From: Chromobotia macracanthus
Taxonomy: Eukaryota; Chordata; Actinopteri; Cypriniformes; Botiidae
Assembly: GCA_036877525.1 (NCBI GenBank)
Contig: JAZGTH010000008.1
Coordinates: forward strand, 6,551,001-6,615,000
DNA length: 64,000 nucleotides
Direction of reading: 5' to 3'
Below, piece after piece: positions 34,801 to 45,398 of this stretch; positions within the stretch are counted from its first letter, which is position 1, and each line of letters starts with the position of its first letter. The translations under genes were made by a program, and so were the position numbers. The notes under the pieces are model-generated. The model was given only the letters and a program-made list of their open reading frames with translations, had not been told where the DNA came from and searched no databases.

Positions 34801-37373
34801 TAGGGCCACATCACAAGTTTATAGATACAGTCTTAGAGCTCTGCCTTAAACTTTTCGCCAAGCTCTGGCCGCTTGTATAACTGAAATTCAATCCATGTGG
34901 AATTTACTTTCCACACAGGACCGCAGAAAGTAATTTTGTGAAACTGATTATAAACAGGAAGCATTAGTGAAGGTTTTGCAAACAGATGTTCTCCATTATG
35001 ACTTCCTTAAAGACCTGTGATTTCAATATAATGTCTTTTTGAGGTATGTGGCATGCTGTAAAATCAGTTTTAGCAAACAAGTCTGCACCTCATCTGTGGA
35101 CGCAGCCACAAATATCTCTGTTCTGTGTATTTACATTTGTACTGTTATGAAGTTAAAAACGTTCAGCAGTTTCACCATTGTATAATAAACATGTATTTGT
35201 GTGGATTGTAAACTAATGGAACTTAAATATGCATTTAAATGTCTCGCACAGGAGTGGTAAATGCTGTGTTATCTAATAGCATGTCTACAGAATTGCTCTC
35301 TTGTAAATGAGCACTCTGTTCCACTGTGGTTTAGTTGTATTTAATCTCTGATTGTGTTGTTTTTCAGGTATTGACCAAGGTCAGATGACATATGATGGCC
35401 AGCACTGGCATGCCACCGAGGCCTGTTTCAGTTGTGCCCGCTGTAAGAAGTCTCTGCTCGGCCGCCCCTTTCTACCCAAGCAGGGTCAAATCTTCTGCTC
35501 TCGGGCGTGCAGTGTGGGCGAAGACCAAAATGGCTCAGATTCTTCGGATTCTGCATTTCAGAGCGGCCGCTCACGCGAGGCCCGTCGCAGCAGCTCCAAA
35601 TCCAACAAGAGCGGAGTCAATGCTGGAAGTGGAGGAGGAGACAAGAGCCAGGGAGGAAATGGTCCTGCAGGCCGTTACTCTGCTGATGTTGACCCACTGT
35701 CAATGCAGATGGACCTGCTCAGCCTGTCCAGTCAAACACCAAGCCTAAACAGAGAAACTCAGTCCTGGAACACACAAGCAGAGATGTATGGACACGAGAG
35801 CCATAATGAACTTTCTTCAAACCCTCTTCATATGCTCAGTCAGTGCAACATCCGGACTTGTTATCCCTCAAATCTGTCTCCTGGTCCCCCAGCTGATTCA
35901 AGGCCTAAAGAGCCTGTGGCCTCCAAGAGACCCCCCATATCTGCACTGAAAGGAAAGTCTTTGAATGAGAACTGGTTCCAGCCTGGACCAGAGGACTATT
36001 ACCCACCCAATCTGAGGACACAGGCTAGTTTTCAAGAGGTTCCGCATAATAGCTTTATTGACAAGCGCTCTGTAAGCTTGCATGTGTTCCAGAGGGACAA
36101 GGAGAAGGACTCTGGTCCACAGATGGGCCGAAGCCGAAACCCCATCAGTGCACTTAGCTTCAGTGAACAGCTGGCAGCACAGGAACACACTCCACATGGT
36201 TCAATAGAGTCACTGGCTCTGTCTAATGCTACAGGTACCTTGCATTTGTTAATTTATCATGTACAACCCAATCATTTTGTCTTGTGGATTGTGAGGCAGA
36301 TTATGAGCATTTACTGTCACTTACATGTTTACATTTAGTTACAATGCACTAAATGTAAAGTTCAATAATGTAAAAAGCTGAATGTTATTTTTCCGTACTA
36401 TTGTTGCAGTTAGTTTATGGTTTGCTAATGATGTAATGGTGTGTTATAGTAATCTTGCATGTGTTTCCTGTGTACAGGCACCTCTGCAGAGGGTGGCAGT
36501 AAACGTCAGGAGCACTTGTCTCGCTTCTCAATGCCAGATTTGAGCAAAGATTCTGGCATGAATGTTTCTGAGAAGAGCAACATGGGAACCCTGAACTCGT
36601 CCATGCAGTTCCATAGCTCTGAATCTCTGCGCAGTCTGAACACCGCACAGCCCTACATGGAGCTCGAAGCCCCAGTGCAGGTCAAATTCCTTGGGCAGTA
36701 CCCCCGTGAAACGCTTGGAATTAACGCTTTGCCCCCTGGATTTGCCTATCAGGAAGAGGATCGTGTCAGCTTGGTTAGCAATGCCAACAACGCCCGCCTG
36801 CCGCCCATGAGCGAACGAACTCGCCGTCGAAGCATCAACCACGAAGAGCCACGGCGACGACACCACCATCATCGATCTCGACGCTCCCGCCGCTCGCGTT
36901 CAGATAACGCACTTAACCTCGCTGCCGAGCGCTACCCACCCCCGAACCGATCTCAGCTTCAATTACGTGAAGATTACGACCAGTTTTCTACTCCTCGTGG
37001 GCCTCGGGGCTTTTACAGTGGCGGAAGTGGTGGGAGACCGAGGCAGCAGCCGTTCAGGCCTTGCCCTCGAACGACCTCTGACCTCACGCTCCAAAACCCC
37101 GCCCCGCATCGCCATCAGGGCCCTTATTCGTGGGACCAATACGATTACGACGATGATTGGTGCTCGACCTGTTCCTCGTCTTCAGATTCAGAAGATGAAG
37201 GGTATTTTCTGGGTGAGCCCATACCTAGACCAGTCCAGCTGCGGTACATGACCAGCGAGGAGCTGCTGCGCAAGTATAACTCATCAGGACTGGGGGCCGC
37301 CAGTCAGTTTGAGAGCCGTGGACAGTTACATACTCGCAAGCGTAGGAAAAGCAAGAATTGCATTATCTCCTGA
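27659..37373 (+). CDS. prickle2: Prickle planar cell polarity protein 2
   Basis: Seven coding exons join in frame: 27659-27790, 32292-32405, 32491-32628, 33641-33844, 34441-34627, 35368-36234, 36478-37373 (2538 nt, 845 residues; human PRICKLE2 is about the same length). Order: PET domain about residues 18-126, then three LIM zinc-binding domains about 126-190, 190-250 and 251-310 with the CxxC/HxxC/CxxC pattern (first pair C126, C129), a Ser-rich linker, conserved SADVDPLS, SMPDLSKDSG, SNMGTLNSS and RSRRSRRSRSDNAL blocks, and a terminal CIIS box for farnesylation. Prickle acts in the cytoplasm and at membranes with Vangl and Dishevelled in planar cell polarity. PRICKLE2 is also postsynaptic in neurons. 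The linker blocks and C-terminus fit PRICKLE2 rather than PRICKLE1, and the psmd6-atxn7 linkage agrees. Whether it is teleost copy a or b cannot be told. The start is the first in-frame ATG, with G at -3. Human PRICKLE2 starts about five codons earlier, where this copy has GTT. Confidence 0.96.
29540..29875. mobile_element. MITE-like element with ~45-bp terminal inverted repeats
   Basis: The left end reads ggtgtgttcacaccaagaac then cataactataaagataac. The right end, reverse-complemented, reads ggtctggtcataccaagaat then aataactataacaataac. The ends match as imperfect inverted repeats. The internal 240 bp has no reading frame of note. The structure is that of a non-autonomous DNA transposon, possibly hAT-like. 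The target-site duplication could not be fixed by eye. Confidence 0.8.
31835..31862. repeat. (TG)n microsatellite
   Basis: A pure TG run of 14 units in a prickle2 intron. Confidence 0.97.
32406..32490 (+). other. 85-bp GC-AG intron of prickle2
   Basis: Exon 2 ends ...gac aat gag and is followed by gcaagc. The next exon starts after gtgacaccag with gtg aga tac. The joined frame (NEVRYCNSL) is the conserved PET sequence. No GT donor works nearby: the next GT (after catgag) would add an in-frame TGA. The donor therefore uses GC, with the strong flanking consensus ag|gcaag expected of GC-AG introns. Confidence 0.88.
33597..33622. repeat. (CT)n microsatellite in a splice acceptor tract
   Basis: The run is about 26 bases of CT. 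It ends 18 bases upstream of the exon 4 acceptor (ttctgttcag|tgtggt) of prickle2 and makes up most of its polypyrimidine tract. Confidence 0.9.
36328..36359. repeat. Perfect 12-bp inverted repeat in prickle2 intron 6
   Basis: The arms are tttacatttagt and actaaatgtaaa, separated by eight bases (tacaatgc). The repeat begins about 94 bases after the exon 6 donor and ends about 119 bases before the exon 7 acceptor, within a 243-bp intron. Confidence 0.85.
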
Positions 37374-37920
37374 AAGTCACGCCTGCTGCATCCTGCACAG
37401 TCTTGCACAACAAGATTTTTCCGTCCTTATTGCAAATGTTTGAAAGGCTTTCCAGTGTTGTGAGCCCAGCAGTGAATAATACGCAGTAATTTAATTTGTT
37501 CGCACCTCAGATTGCATATGCATGTTTTCTCATGTGATATTTCCAATTTATTCTGGATGTTACACTACAATTTTTTTTCCACTTCGCAGCATTTGTTACC
37601 GCTAACGTGCAATTGTTTATGTAATCCATTCAGGCACAGTGACTTTGTATGGTTCTGATTATTCATAAATGTTTGTTTTGGGCTGAAAATGCCATTTTAG
37701 TCAGTAATAAGATGTATATACGCAACTGAATGAAGAAATTCACTAAGTTAAGGGTGTAATGTAAATTATCTGTAAATGATGTACTACATATTTTTATATT
37801 TTGTATCAATAGAATCATTTATGTACTAAGCATTATGTAGAGAACATAGTAAAGGCATGCACATTTATTTGCTGATTTTTGTCCTGTATTGAACATTAAA
37901 AAGTATTTCTGTGAGAGATT
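37374..37920 (+). other. prickle2 3' UTR
   Basis: About 540 bases of A/T-rich sequence follow the TGA stop. A candidate polyadenylation hexamer ATTAAA lies at 37895-37900. No canonical AATAAA is nearer. The 3' UTR end is inferred from this signal only. Confidence 0.5.
37895..37900 (+). terminator. Candidate prickle2 polyadenylation signal ATTAAA
   Basis: The text gaacattaaaaagta lies about 520 bases past the stop codon and is followed by a TG/T-rich stretch (tctgtgagag, cagtttttgg). This is the second most common hexamer for vertebrate poly(A) sites. Confidence 0.45.
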
Positions 37921-38384
37921 TGATTGACAGTTTTTGGTTTCTCATTATCAGGGTGTTCTGTGATCTCTGACTCAGATAAGATGCAACACGCTCACCATCT
38001 GCTCGATGCATAAATGCAGAAGCCCATTGCACAATCCAAAAGTCTGGTCTTAGTTACCCATACACATAAGTGTTAATGACTTATAAAAATTCAGTGATTA
38101 TTTCTGAGCTAACAGTAGGGAGAGTTTTTCTCCGTTTAATCTTAAGAATGTTGCTAAACCATAAGTCTGATGATAATAATTGTTTAATTAAGCCATAAGT
38201 TAGCAGAGGCTGTGCATTAGAGCGTTATTAGGCATGACACACAGTATTGCCACATACAATGTAATTATTTTATTATGTAGTAATCTTTCTGCCAGAACAT
38301 ATAGTCCCTGAAATATAAAGTTACTACTTGGCCTTTATGGGTGCTGCCAACTTAAAGCTATTTGCAAAACTGCTATTAGTTGTG

Positions 38385-38650
38385 GCCTGCTGGTTGGAGA
38401 GTCAGACTTGTAAACAAAAGATCACAGATTTGATTTCCAGTGCAGGCAAGGAAACAGCTGAGGTGTCCTTGAGTGAGGCACCTTACCTCAAATGCTCCCT
38501 CAGGCACTGCAGTGTTTGTGTCTGGGAATATATATTCACAACTACTTGGCTAGTAGTAGTATGTGTTCACAACTCACTACTCCAATGTGTGCACTAACTG
38601 GTTAAATGCATTTCAGACAAATTCTGAGTATGGGTCATCATAACTGATCA
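38385..38650 (+). mobile_element. tRNA-derived SINE, diverged, forward
   Basis: A tRNA-like head (ggttggagagtcagacttgt, gatttgatttccagtgcag) is followed by ctgaggtgtccttgagtgag, caccttacctcaaatgctcc, and a 3' end ctggttaaatgcatttcaga with attctgagtatgggtcatca. The word order matches a common teleost tRNA-SINE that differs from the family at 41231 and 63216. Confidence 0.75.
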
Positions 38651-39559
38651 GCACATCTGATATACACAGTACTTAAATGAACAGTGTTGCTTTTTTAAGT
38701 GAACATTGTCTTTTAGAATTGCTATAAAGCCATATAGACCAATCAGTATTCAGGACCAGAATTACTTATTGTATAAAATAACCACATAATTATCAGTTTT
38801 GCACTAAGAGCATGACACAAAGAAAAAGACCTGAACGTCTGTGATGTGTGTTAATGCATTCCAGTCGGTAAAGTCAAAGTGGAGCAAAAATGCTCAGGTA
38901 TCACATTACACACAGACTTGAAATGCTATTATAACTGCTAACTAATATGTATGCGGTTTCAGGTTTTTATCTATAAGTCATTAGCACACTCCCATGAGTC
39001 TGAAAATGTATCTGAACTGTAAACCTGCTTGAAAGTGGCAAAGTACTAATGACCCTGACAGGCCAGAAACATTAGAGCCCTTGTGCTACTGTGACAAATG
39101 TTTGTCCTCGTATGTATTTAGTGGCCCTCAGAAGAGTCTAGAGTTTTTTGAGTTGGCAGCAGTTATGATAGAACCAGCTGCACAGACATGTGATCTACAT
39201 TAGAACATTGGCCAGGTGACAAGAAGAGATTCTTCCGGTATTTCTGTCCTTTATTAATTCTCTCTCTTTCTTTACTCTGTCTCTCTCTCCCTCTGTCCTT
39301 TTACCCCTGCGCACAATGACTGTCAAATGATGGTTATTGATTGAAGAAATTAAATGCTTGTAGTCCCACACACACACACACACACGTTTTTTTTTTGTCT
39401 GAGCTAGAAATCTTGAGTTTGTTTATAAGATGGATAGTTTAATCTGCTTTAAGCATTCCTTCTGCTTTAGATGCTGTGTTCTAGTTTACTTGAAACTTGG
39501 CAGCGTGATGCTACAGCTATTGTAACTCTTGTCTGACAAATTGTTTGTGATGTTCCCCA

Positions 39560-39608
39560 GTTGTAGTTCGCTTTGTATAAAAGCATCTGCTAGATGACTT
39601 AATGAAAT
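39560..39608 (+). mobile_element. SINE/LINE 3'-tail fragment
   Basis: The text tagttcgctttgtataaaag followed by catctgctagatgacttaat matches the tail shared by teleost SINEs and L2-type LINEs. No convincing head is seen upstream. Confidence 0.6.
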
Positions 39609-41230
39609 GGGCAATTGTGGATGCTGATTAGTCAATACAGTGTTCCAGCCATGGTAAATACACAATAAAGTAACAGATGTGATGCAAAGCAACTGTTTAC
39701 CATATCACTGTGCAGTGCCCATAATGTTAATAATATAATGGAATAACATTCTGTTATTGTTACAAATAAGAGGCTATATCTTCTGTTGGTAGAATGGCAC
39801 TTTGTGATGAAAATTTCCAAAAAAAAAAAAAAATTTATTATTTTTTGTGGATTGCATGTTATGCCTTACATTGACCTTTAGTTGTGATTATATTCGCAAT
39901 ATAGCACAACCTCTTGTACCTTAATCACAACTATTCAATACACAGAAAAGCAGTTTGGTTCTCACTGCTGTCTTTGCCATCTTATTGATGTATATTGCCC
40001 AACCAAAAGTGTCACTTCAGCACACTAAAGACATTTCTGTTGGACGGTTATTTAGTGACATATTTTTTAAGGGGATTTTTGCTGGATGAAGCAAACAGCA
40101 AGTTTGCCCTTTGTGTTGAAAGTACAGCAAAATGACTTGACAATGGAACAGACTGCATGATAGTGTTGTGATAATAGTGCCCAGAGGAGCACTGACGTCT
40201 TGTAGACAAAGCAAAACTGTGGAATTGTGAAACAACTCAGGCATGACTTAGTCATAATGAAACATGTCAAATCTGTCTTTGTTGTTTAGGCCAGTGGCTA
40301 ATGTCTCTTGTCCCTGATGATTTTAGATCATTTGCAAATGGAAGTGTGCTTTGACATGTGGCTACTAATCAACCAATGTTCCTGTTGGCTGGAATGATCA
40401 TGAGATCATGAGTTAAGCAAGGGGAACTGTGGGTCACAAGCACAGACATACACAAACATTGTTTGTGTCTAATGTACAACCTTTCAGGGGCCAAATCTTA
40501 GTCTTTAATAAATTATTTTAATTAATCTCAGTCTTGACTTTATCTTTATTTAATCGTGCTGTTTTAATTGTTATTTTTATATGAAATCCTAAAAGAATAC
40601 GTGTATTCTGCACTGCCCAAGAAATGACTCAAAACTCAAAAAAATAACTTCTATTGAAGTAATAGCTCATAAAACCAGAAAGAGACAGAGTTAACATTCA
40701 TCTGCTTTAGGACTCTATATTAATCTGAGGGTCATGACTGCATTAATCTAAGGGCCAGAGCTGGGAGCAGGCATTTTACTTAAAGCCATTAAAATAAATA
40801 TATATAAAATATGAGTTTATAGTCTGTCCATCGATTGTGGGAATGACATGTCAGTTCAGCAATTTGTGGTTTAACTTTATGCTGTTAGGGCATTTATGTC
40901 AGATGTGACTAATGCAGAAAGCATTTGCAATGATAAGTGACATGACCATTGCATTCATTATTTGTTGACTTGAGAGAGACGACTGCCGTTATTTCTATTT
41001 AAATACTCCCTTTTATCCAGAGTTAATATATTATGATGCTGATTTATCTTAGGGGTTTTAAAGCCAAAACCATAAAATTTAGCATTAAGGTTAATATTTA
41101 TTATATATATTTTTTTTGTTACTTTTTTGTCTTTTACTTTGAAAGGCACTCTGTATCACCCCAGAGATTAAGCAAAAAATGGCTAAACTTTGCAGGAAGC
41201 CTCAAACTGTTTTTTAAAAGATTATTTCTG

Positions 41231-41371
41231 CAGCTCAATTGGAAGACCATGGCATTAGCAACACCCTAAACATGGGTTTGCTTTCCAGAGAATACACAGA
41301 AATAAAATATATATCTTGAACGTACTACAGGCTTCTTTGAATAAAAGTGTCTGTTGAATGCATAAATGCAC
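41231..41371 (+). mobile_element. tRNA-derived SINE, forward
   Basis: The head cagctcaattggaagaccat, then ggcattagcaacaccctaaa and catgggtttgctttccagag, resembles the A and B boxes of a tRNA. It ends in the tail ttctttgaataaaagtgtct gttgaatgcataaatg. It is the same family as 63216-63357 and the minus copy at 27381-27540. It is not a functional tRNA: the cloverleaf is not closed and the sequence is diverged. Confidence 0.8.
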
Positions 41372-41521
41372 ATTTTTCATCACCCATGTTTAAAATTTTC
41401 ACCCCATTCCAACCTGGGCAATTACTGTACATGTACTGTACGTGTATGTACAGTGGTGTTAGCTAAGTAAAAGTGCATGGTGATTTTTGTAATGTGTATA
41501 GTTTTGCTAACAACTTTTCTG

Positions 41522-41522
<1 letters not shown>

Positions 41523-41576
<54 letters not shown>
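41523..41576. repeat. (TA)n microsatellite
   Basis: A pure TA run of about 27 units in the intergenic DNA. The length makes it likely to be polymorphic and prone to cruciform formation. Confidence 0.97.
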
Positions 41577-41580
<4 letters not shown>

Positions 41581-44500
41581 ATGTCAAACAGAAAAGTACA
41601 TATAACATGATGTTGTAATACAGAAGACAAGTTGTGTGTGCATAGAATGTGTGCACAGTATCCATGTAGACAGACTTAAGAACTGGAATCATTCATTATG
41701 ACTAAAGTGGAGCACAAGGGACTCTTAGATGTCACAATTACAGATGCTTATGGAAGAAAAACACAGAATTACAACACAGCAGCATCAGTCTAAAATAGAC
41801 GGATTCAATTATTCACAAGTGCTTTACAATGCTTCAGTGTTACTCGTCCACATAGCTGCACGCATACTGCTCAAAAGATGCATGCCTGGAGCAAGCTGTC
41901 CCTTACACTGCCCCTCATCATGTGTATTCAATTACTGGTGATGATAGAAACACCGACCTAAGATCAGTTTGTAGGCCCTTCTCATTCAAGGCTTAAGGTT
42001 TGGTTTTGCAATGTATCTGGTCAGAGATCAGTGTGCATAATCTACTTATATAATGAATCCAAATTCATTGCTCATTCAGCAGATGTTATGGTAGACAGTA
42101 AATCAGTGAAGCGTATTTCACATTTTCATGCATTGAAGAGATTTCCCATGTCACCTGCTGGATGACAATCATATGCCAAACTATATGACACCAAACCCCT
42201 TGTGAATATTATAATTGCAGTCAACGTTCTTCAATTATGCCAAAACACACAGAACCCATAGTGAGCTGTCATGGGTGTAGCAATTTTTATATAATGGCAA
42301 TTTATTGTTAGAAACAATGGTCCACGACAACACGTATTACTTACAGATTCCATTCAATCCATTCATTTCTGTTTGTTTCCATTCAAGAATACCCATACAA
42401 CAACCTGTGGTATTTATCAACAGCGACAGCAGACAAATCCATCACAATGATCACCGTTTGTCTAAATTGCGATGCCTCCAAGACTAAATGGAGCTATTCA
42501 GAGCTCCTAATCCCCAGATCAGGAGGTCTCAGGACTGTTTAACATTCATAGAGATTTCTCATTCACAGGAGATAATCCCACAGTGCCAAACGGCCCATGC
42601 ATTCCAGCTGTAGGCCCAGTTATAGTGCAGACATGAATAAAAGCATGCCCATCTGTGCACTTTACACATATAGATGCATAACACATGCTAATATTCTCTC
42701 ACATCTACTAGAACATGGCTAATCGTTCTGTCTCTCCTTTCTAAATGGTGTATATTCATATATACCAGCTCATAATTACACAGAACATTTTACTCATGAA
42801 AGTGAGATGTACAGTTCCAGGATTCCTATCTGGTCTTGCTGTTACACTTTGTCTTAATGTATAGATCAAGTGGATGTTTTAGAAGGTAAAGTGTGTATAT
42901 GTATGTCAAATGTTAGCTTCAGGTCAAGAAGGATGCTATTGCATGTTGACCTCGTGAAGTCAAAGACAGTGTCTGTTTGCATGCTCACTCTCATTCATAT
43001 GATTAATGGCCAATTTCATGTCATGCTCTTGACGGGTCAGCAACTGGACATTATTGATGAGCCGCAGGAATGTTAATGAAGGCAATTATATTATTGTCTG
43101 ACAATCCCTAACAGATTACATACCATTGTGTCATTTACCAATGTACATTTGCAGTTAGATGACTAGGGAACAAATTACACAGTGTGTCTCGGTACTCAGT
43201 GTCGTGCCAGTATGCTGGTCAGCTTTTATTAGTCTGCTCAGCTCTCAGAATTGTCCACCACTTAACAAGACAAGGAAATCCAGAACATACCAAATCAATA
43301 TACACACTAATCAGTTTCAAATATCCATTCTGTCAATTGAAGAACTGGTGTCACATTAGTTAATGTAATGTGTGTGCATGAGATCTTGACATTGGAATTT
43401 TGTTAATAATACTGTTTAAATAGGTTTTATTTGGAGTTAAAGACATCTTAATCCATACACATCCATACCACTCATATACAGCTAATTCTCTTCAGTGGTT
43501 AACCAAACATAGATTAGCAGATTCCCAGGACAGCCCCTAGAATAGCACAGAGCTGAAATCTGCGCTCACATATAGTGGCCTATATTTTAACCTGTAGTCT
43601 CCATAGACTCTGAACAAACCAGAAGGATTGCATTTCTAAGAAAAACAGTAAAGCAATTATTAGTCCTACTCATAATAAATCATAACTCCCTATATCTTAA
43701 TGTGCATTTTTGTATAAAGATTTTGTAGGATTAGTTACCATGTCACAATATAGATTCATAGCTAAAAAGAATGTAATCAATTTCACCTAAATACATTTAA
43801 AGAGAAACATGTGACACATATCATATGATGTCATTATAACGGGGCTTTAAGAAACATAAACAAATAGTTGATGATAAATTGAAATGCTTACAGTGTAACA
43901 TTAACATGTTTTATGTATTATTCACTCATTTGCACTCTTTGGTTTCTGTTTAAAGTTGATCGCTGTGCCGCATGAGGTTTACTGCAACTCTGCAGTGAAT
44001 AAACAGCTCCACCCTTTGGTAGGTTGAAAATACTGTACCACTATTAAAAAATAAACGTAATATCCTATTCAAACATATTACATATAGTAACATATACAAA
44101 TTTACCCTAATATCTATACACAGTTTGCAAATAGTAGTTGTTTTTAAATAACAGTTTCAAAACGGTTTTAAATTTAGTCAAAATTTAGTTTTATGACTTT
44201 CTATTCTATTCTGTATTTAGGCATGAAAATGACCTTAAATATAAATTTATTTTATACTTTTATGTTTAGTTAGATTATATAATCAAGACATTTGGGAGTA
44301 TTCTTCAAAAATAAGAAATGTTTATTATGATAAACCATATTTTGTGTGTCCGAAAAATCCTCGTCAGCTACTCATAAATTGTCTTAAGTTACTCATAAGA
44401 CAAACCCCCACTGTTGTCAGTAACATAGTTCACTGGAATATACTCTTTATCTCTATGTATATCTGATTTTTGAAAATTAAAAAAACAACAGATAACTCTA

Positions 44501-45111
44501 AGATTGGATAAAATATTGATTATATAGGTTTTTCATGTTTGTATTTTGGGGAAATATTTGTTTTTACATTTTTAAATGCCAAATGTACCCCAATTATAGA
44601 ATGACCCATTTAAAATAGTGAAGGGAATATAGGGAATATGTTCATGAAATTGTTTCCATATGATATATACTCAGTGTGCTGGCTATACCTATAATTATTG
44701 ATATAATCTGCTAAATTAATCCTACAGTTAATCCTGTGAAACACCCGGCAGCTGAGGTGGTGATAAAGCATTTACTTACTGCCATGATAGTGTCAGTCAT
44801 TATTGGTCTATAAAGTGAACACAGTCCCTATTAAATTACTAATGGGGCTGGGAGACCCCATACTGCCTGTCAGGCATTGATAAGAAAGACGTTCCCTGAG
44901 TTGAATCTCAGAAGAGTTCCAGAAACCCAAAGTCCCAGCACAATGAAATGGGTGGGCTGGTTAAATGGTGCTACTCCCACTTTACTATCTGCACATAAAA
45001 TGGAATGGGCAAGCCATTATTATGGAATGGGCATGATTATTGCTTGGCTAGTTAACTAGTGAAGGGATGTATGAAACCAGACATTTTGCACTATTAGACA
45101 GAAGAAAGGAG

Positions 45112-45172
45112 ATTTACATTTAACGATTTAGCAGACACTTTTATCCAAAGCAACTTTCAAGGTGAGGAAAAC
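45112..45172 (-). mobile_element. SINE/LINE tail fragment, minus strand
   Basis: On the plus strand it reads tttacatttaacgatttagc, agacacttttatccaaagc, aactttcaaggtgaggaaaa. This is the reverse complement of the shared tail (cgctttggataaaagcgtct). It lies just downstream of the transporter gene's 3' end. Confidence 0.65.
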
Positions 45173-45301
45173 AATGAAGTGAGATAATGCTTTATGTATT
45201 TTATAAGGTTTTAAAAAGAGTTCTGATAGGTAATTTACATTAAGAAAATTTGTATCCATTAAAACCATGGTGTAGAATTATAGTCAGTCAGGTCACAAAG
45301 G

Positions 45302-45307
45302 TTTATT
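45302..45307 (-). terminator. Candidate polyadenylation signal of the sugar transporter gene
   Basis: The plus-strand tttatt gives AATAAA on the minus strand about 95 bases past the stop codon. A second AATAAA (45406-45411) overlaps the last codons of the gene. Either could be used. Confidence 0.45.
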
Positions 45308-45398
45308 GACAGGTAAGACATTGTTGGCTAAACAATATTAATATTCTTTTTGCCTGTTCAAATCCATCCATATTTACATGTGACAAGTTATCATGATT

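Larger units (their letters stand above)
37921..45300. other. Intergenic region between prickle2 and the sugar transporter gene
   Basis: About 7.4 kb without a recognisable gene. It contains SINE copies or fragments at 38385-38650, 39560-39608, 41231-41371 and 45112-45172, a CA tract near 39367-39385, an A-rich run near 39820, and a long (AT)n at 41523-41576. Segment 42870-43160 is free of obvious repeats and has balanced composition, so it may be a conserved regulatory element. No RNA gene was seen. Confidence 0.6.
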
